Of a stretch of 64,000 bases of DNA, positions 52,400 through 61,026 are shown piece by piece (the first letter of the stretch is position 1; every line of letters begins with the position of its first letter). Both the position numbers and the translations under genes were made by a program. Under the pieces are notes generated by a model, which saw only the letters and a program-made list of their open reading frames with translations, made no database searches and was not told the origin of the DNA. The stretch is from Roseovarius lutimaris (GTDB lineage Bacteria; Pseudomonadota; Alphaproteobacteria; Rhodobacterales; Rhodobacteraceae), in contig NZ_FOVP01000001.1 of NCBI RefSeq assembly GCF_900115165.1, positions 124,001 to 188,000 of the forward strand, given 5' to 3'.

Positions 52400-53368
52400 C
52401 TACTTAACGGCCTGAATACGCTCAACCATTTCGGATCCATATTGATCGGTGTAGACATTGTAAGACGACGCCGCAGCCAGTTCGGCAAAGGGGGCCTTGT
52501 CGATATCGGTGATCACCTCCATGCCGTTTTCCCGCAACAGCGCCACGCCGGCCTCTTCGAGGCGGTTCACTTCGGCGCGGGTTGCGGCGGCCGAGGCATC
52601 GGCAGCGGCCTGAAACCAGCCCTTCTGTTCGTCGCTCAGCCCGTCAAACAGAACGGGCGAGGCGAGCACCACGGCGGGCGAATAGACATGCCCGGTGAGC
52701 GAGACATATTTCTGCACCTCCCAGAATTTCGACGAGGTGATCACCGTGACCGGGTTTTCCTGACCATCGACAACACCTTGTTGCAGCGCGGTGAACAACT
52801 CGGGAAAGGCCATCGGGGTAGGCGCGGCGCCCATGCCCTCGAACGCGGCCATATGAACCTTGTTTTCCATGGTGCGAAGCTTGAGCCCATCAAGATCGGC
52901 CGGGGTGCGCACCGCATGTTGTGAATTGGTCACATGGCGAAAGCCGTTTTCCGACCAGGCGAGGCCGACAAGGTTGTTCTCGCCGATCTTGTCCAAAAGC
53001 TCCTGACCGATGTCGCCGTCAAGCGTGGTGCGGGCATGGTCGTAATCGCGAAACAGGAACGGCAGGTCGAGCGCATAGATTTCCGGCACAAAGTTGCCAA
53101 GCGGGCCGGTCGAGGTGATCACCACATCAAGCGAGCCGATCTGAAGCCCCTCGATCATGTCGCGCTCGCCGCCAAGCTGGCCTGCGGGGGCCTGTTCGCC
53201 GGTAAAGGCACCGCCCGAAAGCTCGGTCAGGGTGTCGATAAAGGCCTGCGCGCCAACGCCGTAATGCGAGGTCGTCGAAAGGGCATGGCCGACGACGATA
53301 TTTTGCTGTGCATGGGCCGAGGTGGCCATTGCGGCGGCGACGATGGCGCCGGTTAGGAAATGTTTCAT
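52400..53368 (-). CDS. TRAP transporter substrate-binding protein (DctP)
   Basis: Periplasmic binding protein of 322 residues. The signal peptide ends in SAHA (about 20). Conserved features include the arginine region LKLRTMENKVHM that normally holds the substrate carboxylate, and PELFTALQQGVVDGQENPV, a hallmark of the DctP family. It captures the carboxylate substrate and hands it to DctQM. By context this is erythronate, threonate or a related sugar acid. Confidence 0.94.
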   Translation of the reverse strand: MKHFLTGAIVAAAMATSAHAQQNIVVGHALSTTSHYGVGAQAFIDTLTELSGGAFTGEQAPAGQLGGERDMIEGLQIGSLDVVITSTGPLGNFVPEIYALDLPFLFRDYDHARTTLDGDIGQELLDKIGENNLVGLAWSENGFRHVTNSQHAVRTPADLDGLKLRTMENKVHMAAFEGMGAAPTPMAFPELFTALQQGVVDGQENPVTVITSSKFWEVQKYVSLTGHVYSPAVVLASPVLFDGLSDEQKGWFQAAADASAAATRAEVNRLEEAGVALLRENGMEVITDIDKAPFAELAAASSYNVYTDQYGSEMVERIQAVK

Positions 53369-53395
53369 TGGTATCCTCCCTGAAAGTGTTTGTGG

Positions 53396-54385
53396 TTAGG
53401 TCCGACTCAGGCCCATGTGGGTCATGTGATCCTGAACAAGATTGGCAAACTCGGGGTCCGGCGTAAAGCCAAGGGCGCGGGCGCGCGGCGTGATGATCTC
53501 GCCGGGCCAGCTATTGACGATGGCGGCAATCGCGGCATCGGGGGCAGGTTTCACGCGCTCTGCCACAGTCTCGCCCGCGATGCGGCGCAGGGTATCCAAC
53601 ATCTCGCCGACGCTTACGGTGATGCCGGGCAGGGTGATCGTCGTGTCACCACCAAGCGCGCGCTGCTCAAGGCCACAGGCCGCAAGCGCATACTCAAGTG
53701 CCTTGGAAGGCGAGGCAAGGTGAAGCCGCAGATCGCGCCCGACCGGCAATAATGCCTCCTGGCCCGCGAGCGGCTCGCGGATGATGCCGCTGGCAAAGCT
53801 CGACGCGGCCTTGTTCGGCGCGCCGGGGCGCACGGAAATCGTCGGAAACCGAAGACTGCGCCCGAGGATAAAGCCCTTGCGCGTGGCATCGCGCACCAGC
53901 AATTCACCGATAAGTTTTTGTGTGCCATAGGACGAGCGCGGCGCGGGCAGGGTTTCTTCGGAAATGGTATCATTCGCGGCGCAGGAAAACACCGCAACCG
54001 AGGAGGAAAAGATCAACACCGGCGCGCGCGCCATGGCGCGACAGGCGTTGATCAGGTCGATGGTCGAGTGCAGGTTCACCGCCATGCCAAGGTCGAAATC
54101 GGCCTCGGCCTGACCCGAAACAACGGCGGCAAGGTGGATGATGAGGTCAGGCGCATCCTCGGTGATGCGCGCCAATGTGTCGGGCGACGACAGCGCGCCG
54201 GGCAGGGCATGCACGCGGCGGTGCGTCCGTGCAAGATCGGCCAGCGGCCCCTCGGCCATGTCGGCGGCAAGGATTGCCGAGATGCGTCGCTCTTGTCCGT
54301 TCACCACGATCGTATCACGCGCCGCAAGCGCGCCGACAACCATACGGCCAATGAAGCCGGCCGCGCCGGTAACGAGTATTCGCAA
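53396..54385 (-). CDS. denD: D-erythronate dehydrogenase (SDR/epimerase fold)
   Basis: NAD-dependent extended-SDR enzyme of 329 residues. GAAGFIGR lies at about 8-15, the catalytic tyrosine and lysine in SSYGTQKLIGE, and the serine in FSSSVAVF. The start is a TTG at 54385 (MRILVTGAAGF), with GGAGG 8 bases upstream; ATG codons in other frames nearby do not give this N-terminus. It is the first gene of the tetronate operon, downstream of two palindromic operators. It would produce 2-oxo-erythronate for OtnI. Confidence 0.88.
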   Translation of the reverse strand: MRILVTGAAGFIGRMVVGALAARDTIVVNGQERRISAILAADMAEGPLADLARTHRRVHALPGALSSPDTLARITEDAPDLIIHLAAVVSGQAEADFDLGMAVNLHSTIDLINACRAMARAPVLIFSSSVAVFSCAANDTISEETLPAPRSSYGTQKLIGELLVRDATRKGFILGRSLRFPTISVRPGAPNKAASSFASGIIREPLAGQEALLPVGRDLRLHLASPSKALEYALAACGLEQRALGGDTTITLPGITVSVGEMLDTLRRIAGETVAERVKPAPDAAIAAIVNSWPGEIITPRARALGFTPDPEFANLVQDHMTHMGLSRT

Positions 54386-54418
54386 ATCCTCATCCTCCCG
54401 GGCGGCAAGCTGGCATTC

Positions 54419-54436
54419 AATGACAGCGCTGTCAAT
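54419..54436. promoter_or_regulatory. Putative LacI-family operator O1
   Basis: AATGACAGCGCTGTCAAT, with a perfect 14-base core (TGACAGCGCTGTCA) and a central CG typical of LacI-family sites. It lies 34 bases before the denD start. The spacing to the second site is 63 bases centre to centre, close to six helical turns. Confidence 0.7.
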
Positions 54437-54480
54437 AGGGGCGTCATGAATCACAAAAGCGGCGCCAATTGTCCAAAAAG

Positions 54481-54500
54481 AAATGACAGCCCTGTCATTT
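54481..54500. promoter_or_regulatory. Putative LacI-family operator O2
   Basis: Nine-base arms AAATGACAG and CTGTCATTT around a CC centre. It shares the TGACAG/CTGTCA half-sites with O1 and lies 20 bases before the regulator start, so autoregulation is likely. Confidence 0.7.
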
Positions 54501-54520
54501 ACGGCCATGGTAGCCGCGCC

Positions 54521-55555
54521 ATGGATGATCACAATACCCCAGTTTCGCCCCCGTCAGGGCGCCGCCCGACCCTGTCACAGGTGGCCGCCGCCGCCGGTGT
54601 CAGCGAGATCACCGCAAGCCGCGCCCTGCGCGGCGGAGGCCTTGTGGCCAAGGCGACCGCCGACAGGGTACAGGCGGCCGCGCGTGATCTCAACTATGTT
54701 CCAAACCGCCTTGCGGGCACGCTTGCGGGCGGATCCTCGCGTCAGGTGGGGGTGATCCTGCCGTCGCTGTCCAACAGTGTCTTTGCCGATGTGCTGAACG
54801 GGCTAGAGGACCGCCTTGAGGATGCCGGTTATCAGCCGGTTCTGGGGATATCGAACTATGACCCGGCGCGCGAGCAACGGCTTATTGAAAACCTCCTGTC
54901 CTGGCGCCCGGCCGGCATCGTCATCGCACCGGCGGATATGACCGAGGCAAGCCGCGCCTTGCTGGTGCGGGCCGATCTGCCGGTGGTTGAAATCATGGAT
55001 GTCGATGCGGCGCCGACCGACATGGCGGTCGGAATCTCGCACCACTCGGCGGGGCGCGCGATGGCGCATTACCTGTTGGGGCGGGGCTATCGGCGCTTTG
55101 CCTATCTTGGCCATGCGATTGACAGTGACCTGCGCGCGCTTGCCCGCCTTGACGGGTTTCGCGGTGCCCTTGGCGAAGCCGGACAGACGCTTGCGCAATG
55201 CCTGACGCTTGCGGGGTCCTCTTCAGTCAAACTGGGGCGCGAGGGGCTGGCGCGGCTTCTGGCCGAGGCCGGGCAGCCGCCCGATCTGGTCTATTTCTCG
55301 AATGACGACATGGCCGTGGGCGGGGTGTTTCATTGCATGGCGGCGGGGATATCGGTGCCCGGTGATCTCGCTCTGGCGGGGTTTAACGGGCTTGAGATCG
55401 GTCAGGCGCTGCCGGTGCCGCTGACCTCGATTGCCTCGAACCGCGCCGCCATCGGCATCGAGGCCGCGCGCCACCTGATTGAGCGGTTCACGGGTGGTAC
55501 GCCCGAGAAGATCAGCGATGTCGGCTTTCGCCTGATACCCGGCAAAACCGCCTGA
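54521..55555 (+). CDS. LacI-family transcriptional regulator of the tetronate operon
   Basis: A 344-residue regulator. The N-terminal LacI helix-turn-helix is PTLSQVAAAAGVSEITASRA (about 16-35), with hinge NYVPNRLAGTLAGGSS. The periplasmic-binding-protein-like ligand domain (about 65-344) includes VGVILPSLSNSVFADVLNG and a C-terminal PLTSIASNR. It resembles the gluconate repressor GntR of the LacI family. It is divergent from denD and the two palindromes lie between. The ligand is expected to be a tetronate or an intermediate. Confidence 0.92.
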   Translation: MDDHNTPVSPPSGRRPTLSQVAAAAGVSEITASRALRGGGLVAKATADRVQAAARDLNYVPNRLAGTLAGGSSRQVGVILPSLSNSVFADVLNGLEDRLEDAGYQPVLGISNYDPAREQRLIENLLSWRPAGIVIAPADMTEASRALLVRADLPVVEIMDVDAAPTDMAVGISHHSAGRAMAHYLLGRGYRRFAYLGHAIDSDLRALARLDGFRGALGEAGQTLAQCLTLAGSSSVKLGREGLARLLAEAGQPPDLVYFSNDDMAVGGVFHCMAAGISVPGDLALAGFNGLEIGQALPVPLTSIASNRAAIGIEAARHLIERFTGGTPEKISDVGFRLIPGKTA

Positions 55556-55561
55556 CCTGGT

Positions 55562-56389
55562 TTAGGGTTTGCGCAACAGCCACTGCTGTTTCGCGGGGTC
55601 ATAGCGCAGCATCCGCGCTGCCGTCTTGCCGGGGCGCGTGCGTTTCACATACTGGCGATAGATCAGCGCGTGCAACCGCTCCCAGAGGGCGGGGCGGCGA
55701 CGCAGGGCGCGAAGTTCGCGGCGATATGCGCCGGGCGTCTGTTTCGAGAGTTGATCCGGCTCGACCGTGAAAGATCCGATATGGGTGTCGATCACGTAAA
55801 GCTCCTGATGCCGCGCAAGCGAGCGCCAGAGAAAGTAATCGCCCGCAAGCGTGCAGGCCGCCAGCCTTTCCAGATCGAAATGCCTGTTCAACCCGCTGCG
55901 CCAGAGCGTGCTTTCCTGCTGCAACACCGTCAGGCGTGTGCCGTACATGCCGCAATCGAAAAACGAACGCCGGAACGGATGCGGCAGGCGGCACCCGATG
56001 ATCTGGCCCTGTTCGTTGCGCGTCACCTCTTGGCCGGTCAGCCAGTGAATATCCGGATAGCGCGTCAGAACCTCGCAGATGACAGCAAAGGCATGGCGAT
56101 CAAACGCCTCGCCGGCGGAAATATATCCGGTCACATCACCGCCCGCCCGCGCAAGCCCTCTGGCAAGCGCTTCATACATGCCGCTGTCTTTCTGCGACAG
56201 GATGGCAATGCGCGGATCATCAAACGCGCGCACATGATCGAGCGTATCATCGGTCGAGCCACCATCGACCACAAGGCAGGTCAGCCGCGCCGCGCCACTG
56301 GCAAGGGCGGTCTGGGACAGCAAGCTCTCAAGTGTCCTGCGGATCTTGGCCCCGGCATTGAGGACGGGAATGATGATGGTAAACTCCAT
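55562..56389 (-). CDS. Family 2 glycosyltransferase
   Basis: GT-A fold transferase of 275 residues. The N-terminus MEFTIIIPVLNAGAKIRRTL is typical of GT2, with the aspartates in VVDGGSTDDTLDHVRAF and a donor-binding region YISAGEAF in place of the usual DxD. The C-terminal half has basic, aromatic segments (RRPALWERLHALIYRQYVKR). It is convergent with the LacI gene with 6 bases between. It probably modifies a surface polysaccharide. Acceptor and donor are unknown. Confidence 0.85.
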   Translation of the reverse strand: MEFTIIIPVLNAGAKIRRTLESLLSQTALASGAARLTCLVVDGGSTDDTLDHVRAFDDPRIAILSQKDSGMYEALARGLARAGGDVTGYISAGEAFDRHAFAVICEVLTRYPDIHWLTGQEVTRNEQGQIIGCRLPHPFRRSFFDCGMYGTRLTVLQQESTLWRSGLNRHFDLERLAACTLAGDYFLWRSLARHQELYVIDTHIGSFTVEPDQLSKQTPGAYRRELRALRRRPALWERLHALIYRQYVKRTRPGKTAARMLRYDPAKQQWLLRKP

Positions 56390-56440
56390 CCCCTCTCTTA
56401 GCCTTTTACCACGGGGCCGAGAATACGGTGGCGACAGCTA

Positions 56441-57331
56441 TTATCCATTGGCGGGCGATCCTGTGACTTCGTTCAGAAGAAACCTGTTATGACGCGATGT
56501 TTCGCGCAAAACCCGGCGCATGTGGATGCTGGAGCCGGGCAGCAAGGCCGCGAAAAGCCGCGCCTCGATGGCCCGAATAGGCGAAGACCCATAGTGCCCG
56601 CGTGCGATGCGGGCCAAATCCTTCACATGCTGATCGACAAAGGCGTTTTGCCTGAGGGCCGGATCGCTGTGCTCGATCAGGCGTCGAAATTCTTGACCAG
56701 AGCGGATGAATTGCGCCTTGGTCCAACGCCCGCCGTGGGCAAGATGCCAGAGCCTGATCCCGGTTTCGGGCAAGAATTCGCAATTTTGCCACAACAGCAT
56801 CAAGGGCAGGTAATGATCCCACCAGGGCATGCCATGGATCAACTGACCACAGTCGATGTTGGCGAGGGCGTCGCGCCCGGCGCCGATCAGATCAAGACCG
56901 CAGTCATAGGGAGGCTCTGCCTTGGTCTTGTCGCCCGCGTGGGTGCGCCGCCGCACGCCGACCGCCTGATTTGGCCCAAGCGCCATCAGGCGCGCCTTGG
57001 CGCGGTTATCCATCTCAAGCTCGATATCCGCGTTGATGATGAAAATCCGCTCAGATGGCAACGACAGGGCCGCCGCCAGCAGATCGCCGAGAAATACCTG
57101 CGGGCGCCCGGTAAGGGCAGAGGCATCGCGCGGTACACGCAGCACCTTGACGTCATGCCGCTTGATCAGCGGATGCAGCGCCTCGGTCTCGGCGTTGACG
57201 CTCACAGGGGCAAACCCGCAGGCCCGCCACGACTCGATACATGCACCTAGATAAGCCTCGCCTATCTCTTTGCCTGTCGCGTCTTTTCTTGAGAAAAACG
57301 GCGGTATCGACGTTACGATGGGACACTGCAT
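56441..57331 (-). CDS. Uncharacterised glycosyltransferase-like protein
   Basis: A 296-residue protein beginning MQCPIVTSIPPFFSRKDATG. The IFIINADIELEMDNRAKARL segment carries an NADIE motif resembling a GT-A metal site, and PWWDHYLPLMLLWQ and RLWHLAHGGRW look like an active-site region. The ATG at 57331 has AAGGA 9 bases upstream. It lies 51 bases from the GT2 gene, so the two may cooperate in a surface glycan. I do not recognise a named family. Confidence 0.6.
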   Translation of the reverse strand: MQCPIVTSIPPFFSRKDATGKEIGEAYLGACIESWRACGFAPVSVNAETEALHPLIKRHDVKVLRVPRDASALTGRPQVFLGDLLAAALSLPSERIFIINADIELEMDNRAKARLMALGPNQAVGVRRRTHAGDKTKAEPPYDCGLDLIGAGRDALANIDCGQLIHGMPWWDHYLPLMLLWQNCEFLPETGIRLWHLAHGGRWTKAQFIRSGQEFRRLIEHSDPALRQNAFVDQHVKDLARIARGHYGSSPIRAIEARLFAALLPGSSIHMRRVLRETSRHNRFLLNEVTGSPANG

Positions 57332-57389
57332 AGGTGCTTTCCTTGTTCCCAAACCGGTGCTGAGGCTATGGCACACTAAACCTGTTCCT

Positions 57390-57872
57390 TCAAGTTTGCG
57401 GGACCGCAGTTTTGTGCCCGAGATCGACGCGAAGCCGCGCCCGCGCGCGCGCCAGACGCGACATCACCGTGCCGGGGGCCAGACCGGTGCGCCGGGCCAG
57501 ATCGGCCGGGCTTGTTTCGCCCGCCGCCACCAGCCGCATGAGCCGCTCCTGATCGGGGGGCAGGCGCGCAATGGCGTGCATCACGTCGCTCAGGGCGCAG
57601 GCGTCAAACGCATCGGGCAGGGTGATGGTGACCACCTCCGGCGCGCCAAGCGGGATCTGGTCGCGGCGCAGGCTCTGGCGGTGCTGATTGCGCAGCGCGG
57701 TCATCGCATAGGCGCGCAGGTCGTCAATTTCCGCCCCCCCATCAAGCCGTATCCACAGCTTGAGCAACACCTCCTGACACAGATCCTGCGATTGATCCGC
57801 GCCACGGGTCAGGCGACGGGCTACGCGCAGCAGATCGGGCATCAGGTCGGTCAAGGGATCGGGATCAGGCAT
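57390..57872 (-). CDS. ECF-type RNA polymerase sigma factor
   Basis: A 160-residue extracytoplasmic-function sigma factor. Region 2 is DLLRVARRLTRGADQSQDLCQEVLLKLW and nearby; region 4 is IARLPPDQERLMRLVAAGETSPADLARRTGLAPGTVMSRLARAR, both in outline. AGGAGG lies 5 bases before the ATG at 57872, confirming the start. No anti-sigma factor gene is adjacent, which is unusual for this class. A divergent EF-hand protein is the nearest partner. Confidence 0.87.
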   Translation of the reverse strand: MPDPDPLTDLMPDLLRVARRLTRGADQSQDLCQEVLLKLWIRLDGGAEIDDLRAYAMTALRNQHRQSLRRDQIPLGAPEVVTITLPDAFDACALSDVMHAIARLPPDQERLMRLVAAGETSPADLARRTGLAPGTVMSRLARARARLRVDLGHKTAVPQT

Positions 57873-58125
57873 GGCAACCTCCTGGGGTGAGGTCCTAGTC
57901 TTGCGGCCTTGCCCGCGCGCGATCAAATGGGCAGATTCCGCCGATGCCGCCGAACGGGCCTTTTTGGGCAAGGCTTCGCCGGTTCGCACACCCTCTATCG
58001 GCGAGGCCTCGCGCGTTCGTCCCCTGCGCCGCCATCGGCGGGACGCGTTGCGCCGCTGGCGCGTCTAGGGGTGTAAGGTTCGCGGCTGTCGCGGCCTTTC
58101 AACCTGACCTTAAAGGAGAACAGAG

Positions 58126-58380
58126 ATGACGAAATTCATCGTACTTGTGCTTGGACTTGGCATGCTGGCAAATTCGGCGATCGCCATGGGCGAAGCCGTG
58201 GCCGAGCTGGACGCCAACGGCGATGGCATGCTGAGCGTGAGCGAAGTGCAAGCGGCCTATCCCGACATCAGCGCCGAGACCTTTTCCGAGGTCGACACCA
58301 ATGGCGATGGCGCGCTTGACGACAGCGAACTGATTGCAGGCCAGGAACAGGGCCTCTTGCCGGATATGTCGGTGAACTAA
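58126..58380 (+). CDS. Small secreted EF-hand protein
   Basis: An 84-residue protein with a signal peptide ending NSAIA (about 20). Two EF-hand loops are clear: DANGDGMLSVSE (about 29-40) and DTNGDGALDDSE (about 57-68), so calcium binding is expected. AAAGGAG lies before the ATG. It is divergent from the ECF sigma factor gene and may be one of its targets; that link is inferred. Confidence 0.85.
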   Translation: MTKFIVLVLGLGMLANSAIAMGEAVAELDANGDGMLSVSEVQAAYPDISAETFSEVDTNGDGALDDSELIAGQEQGLLPDMSVN

Positions 58381-58459
58381 ACACTCACCGGCATCCCCGT
58401 CGGCGGTTGCGCATTTTCCCCAGAGTGCACAGCCGTCGGCGGGCTGACGGGCCGTGTCG

Positions 58460-59515
58460 CTAAACCGGCGCGGCCCGTTGCAGCATCCCGAAAAGATCGC
58501 GCGGATCGTCGGGATCGGCCAACAGGTCAAGATCCATAAAAAGACCGGTGCCCTTGATCTTGTCGCGCACATAGCGCAGCGCCGAAAAATCCTCGATTGC
58601 AAAGCCGACACTGTCAAACAGGGTGATCTGTTCGGGCGAGGTGCGCCCCCTCGCGGTGCCGTTGATCACCTCCCACATCTGGGTGACGGGATGATCGGCG
58701 GCAAGCTGTTGAATTTCGCCCTCGATCCGGGTTTGCTCGGGGTATTCCACAAAGATATCCGCCCGTTGCAGGATCGCCGGGGCCAGTTCGGTCTTGCCCG
58801 GGCAATCGCCGCCAATGGCGTTGATATGCACACCCGCGCCGATCATGTTGTCGGTCAGGATGGTGGCATATTGCTTGTCGGCGGTGCAGGTGGTGATGAT
58901 CTGTGCGCCTTCCATGCTCTCTTCGGCGGATTTACAAGCCACGACGTTGAGGCCCATGCCAGAGAGATTGCGCGCCGCTTTGGCGGTGGCGGCAGGATCG
59001 GTGTCATAGAGGCGTACGGTCTTGATGCCGCAAATCGCCTTCATCGCCAGGCTTTGAAATTCCGATTGCGCGCCATTGCCGATCATCGCCATCGTATCGG
59101 CCCCCTTGGGGGCGAGATGTTTTGCCACCATCGCCGATGTGGCGGCGGTGCGCAGCGCGGTCAGCACGGTCATTTCCGACAACAGCACCGGATAGCCATT
59201 GCCGACATTCGCCAACAGGCCAAAGGCGGTCACGGTCTGGAACCCCTCGGCGGTGTTCTTGGGGTGGCCGTTGACGTATTTGAAACCGTAGACCTCGCCA
59301 TCCGAGGTCGGCATAAGCTCGATCACACCCTCGGCGGAATGGCTGGCGACGCGCGGCGTTTTGTCAAACAGCTCCCAACGGCGAAAATCGGCCTCGATAT
59401 ACTCGGCCAGCCCGCGCAGCATTGGTTCAATCCCGATGTGATGCACAAGGCGCATCATGTTGTCGACAGAAACAAAAGGCACGAGGGCCTTGTCAGAGGG
59501 GGTCAGGGTGGTCAT
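58460..59515 (-). CDS. Ornithine cyclodeaminase
   Basis: NAD-dependent mu-crystallin-family enzyme of 351 residues converting ornithine to proline and ammonia. Visible segments are LMPTSDGEVYGFKYVNGHP, LLSEMTVLTALRTAATSAM, MAMIGNGAQSEFQSLAM (Rossmann) and the INAIGGDCPGKTELAPAIL block, in part. It follows arginase by 33 bases, so arginine to ornithine to proline is the likely route. Length and motifs support the ornithine enzyme rather than alanine dehydrogenase, though this family is functionally mixed. Confidence 0.9.
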   Translation of the reverse strand: MTTLTPSDKALVPFVSVDNMMRLVHHIGIEPMLRGLAEYIEADFRRWELFDKTPRVASHSAEGVIELMPTSDGEVYGFKYVNGHPKNTAEGFQTVTAFGLLANVGNGYPVLLSEMTVLTALRTAATSAMVAKHLAPKGADTMAMIGNGAQSEFQSLAMKAICGIKTVRLYDTDPAATAKAARNLSGMGLNVVACKSAEESMEGAQIITTCTADKQYATILTDNMIGAGVHINAIGGDCPGKTELAPAILQRADIFVEYPEQTRIEGEIQQLAADHPVTQMWEVINGTARGRTSPEQITLFDSVGFAIEDFSALRYVRDKIKGTGLFMDLDLLADPDDPRDLFGMLQRAAPV

Positions 59516-59548
59516 GCGGATACCTCATGAAAATAGGGGCAGAGTGGT

Positions 59549-60478
59549 TCAGGAAAACGCGCGCGTCGGGCGGTCAAACACCCGACGACCAAGCGCCGAG
59601 GCGGCCAGATCGACCATCACTTGCGCGGTGCGCCCGCGATCATCGAGAAACGGGTTCAGCTCGACCAGATCAAGCGAGGTCATCAGACCGCTGTCGCTGA
59701 TCATTTCCATCACCAGATGCGCCTCGCGGATGGTGGCGCCGCCGGGCACGGTAGTCCCGACCGCCGGGGCAAACGAGGGGTCAAGGAAATCCACGTCCAG
59801 CGAGACATGCAGCGCGCCACCCTCCGCCGCGACATCGTCAAGGAATGCCGCCAAGGGCGCGGCAATGCCCTGCTCGTCAATCGCGCGCATGTCGTGATAG
59901 CGGATATCGCTTTGCTGAAGTGCCTCGCGTTCGGCCATATCGACCGAGCGCAGGCCGAGAATGCAGATGTTGTCTTGCGCAACCGGGTGGTTGACCTCGG
60001 GAAAGCCGTAAAACCCCTCGCGCCCGGTCACATAGCCCAAGGGCGTGCCATGCAGGTTGCCCGAGGCGGTCGATTGCGGCGTGTGAAAATCGCTATGGGC
60101 ATCGAGCCAGAGCACGAATTGTGGCCGACCCGTCGCTGCGGCATGGGCGGCCACACCGGCGACCGAGCCAAGAGACAGGCTGTGATCGCCGCCAAGGAAG
60201 ATCGGCAGACCCTGCGCCATGGCCACCTGGCCGGCCTGCATGAGCGTGGCGGTCCAGCCTGCGGTTTCGATTGCGGCAAAGACATGGCCCGGCAATTTCG
60301 GGTCAAGCTCTGCCGGGGCAGGGCTGAGATTGCCCATATCCTGTACCTCATGCCCGAGGTCCGACAGGGCTTCGGCAAGGCCGGCGGTACGATAGGCATC
60401 GGGGCCCATAAGGCAACCGCGACGATTTTTGCCGCTATCAACAGGCGCGCCAACCAGAATGCAGGTCTGTGTGGTCAT
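59549..60478 (-). CDS. Arginase
   Basis: Binuclear manganese hydrolase of 309 residues cleaving arginine to ornithine and urea. Metal-binding motifs are GGDHSLSLGSVAG (about 102), WLDAHSDFHTPQS (about 126) and SLDVDFLDPSFAPAVGT (about 231). All histidine and aspartate ligands are present. It is first in the arginase-ornithine cyclodeaminase pair and divergent from an Lrp-type regulator. Confidence 0.93.
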   Translation of the reverse strand: MTTQTCILVGAPVDSGKNRRGCLMGPDAYRTAGLAEALSDLGHEVQDMGNLSPAPAELDPKLPGHVFAAIETAGWTATLMQAGQVAMAQGLPIFLGGDHSLSLGSVAGVAAHAAATGRPQFVLWLDAHSDFHTPQSTASGNLHGTPLGYVTGREGFYGFPEVNHPVAQDNICILGLRSVDMAEREALQQSDIRYHDMRAIDEQGIAAPLAAFLDDVAAEGGALHVSLDVDFLDPSFAPAVGTTVPGGATIREAHLVMEMISDSGLMTSLDLVELNPFLDDRGRTAQVMVDLAASALGRRVFDRPTRAFS

Positions 60479-60514
60479 GACAAATCTCTTTCATTTACGG
60501 GTCAGTCGCAACAT

Positions 60515-60564
60515 CCTGCCAATTCGGGTTGATTTATAGCCGCTATTTTGCGCTAATCGGCAGG
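60515..60564. promoter_or_regulatory. Inverted repeat between arginase and Lrp-type gene
   Basis: CCTGCCAATT (60515-60524) and AATCGGCAGG (60555-60564) match in 9 of 10 positions across a 30-base spacer, in the divergent promoter region. The layout suits a dimeric or octameric Lrp-type regulator. Its right arm includes the CAGGAG that may serve as ribosome site of the regulator gene. Confidence 0.4.
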
Positions 60565-60597
60565 AGTTTGAACAAAGTGAATGGGAAAACTTTCGAA

Positions 60598-61026
60598 ATG
60601 GACGATATTGACCGCAAGTTGATTTCCGCGCTGCGCCATGATGCGCGGGCCTCGCTTTCGGATCTTGCGCTTGGGCTTGGGGTGTCGCGCACCACGGTGC
60701 GGGGCCGGATCGAACGGTTGCGTCAGCGCGGCGAGATTGTCGGCTTCAGCGTCGTTCTGCGCGGCGATACGGCGCGCGATCCGGTGCGCGGGCTTATGAT
60801 GCTTGGTATCGAGGGGCGCGGCGCGGATCGCATCATCCGCCAGCTGAACGGGCTAAGTGCTGTGCGTGCGACCCATACCACCAACGGTCGCTGGGATGTG
60901 ATCGTCGAGGTTGGCACGCCGACCCTGGAAGAGCTTGATCAGGTGCTGGGGCAGATCCGCCGGTTCGACGGGATCGCCCATTCCGAAACCAGCCTTCTGC
61001 TCAACACCCGCAAATCGGGCAGCTAG
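60598..61026 (+). CDS. Lrp/AsnC-family transcriptional regulator
   Basis: A 142-residue regulator. The N-terminal winged helix-turn-helix (MDDIDRKLISALRHDARASL, then SRTTVRGRIERLRQRGEI) is followed by the RAM/ligand-binding domain (about 60-140). The start at 60598 gives the canonical MDDIDRKL; a GTG at 60577 with CAGGAG 10 bases upstream is a real alternative. It is divergent from arginase, so control of arginine catabolism is the likely job. Its TAG stop is the first codon of a 106-bp repeat. Confidence 0.9.
   Translation: MDDIDRKLISALRHDARASLSDLALGLGVSRTTVRGRIERLRQRGEIVGFSVVLRGDTARDPVRGLMMLGIEGRGADRIIRQLNGLSAVRATHTTNGRWDVIVEVGTPTLEELDQVLGQIRRFDGIAHSETSLLLNTRKSGS

Noticed and set aside
53918-54520. 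N-terminal extension of the LacI-type reading frame
   Set aside because: It is antisense to denD and covers the operators; the helix-turn-helix begins just after 54521.
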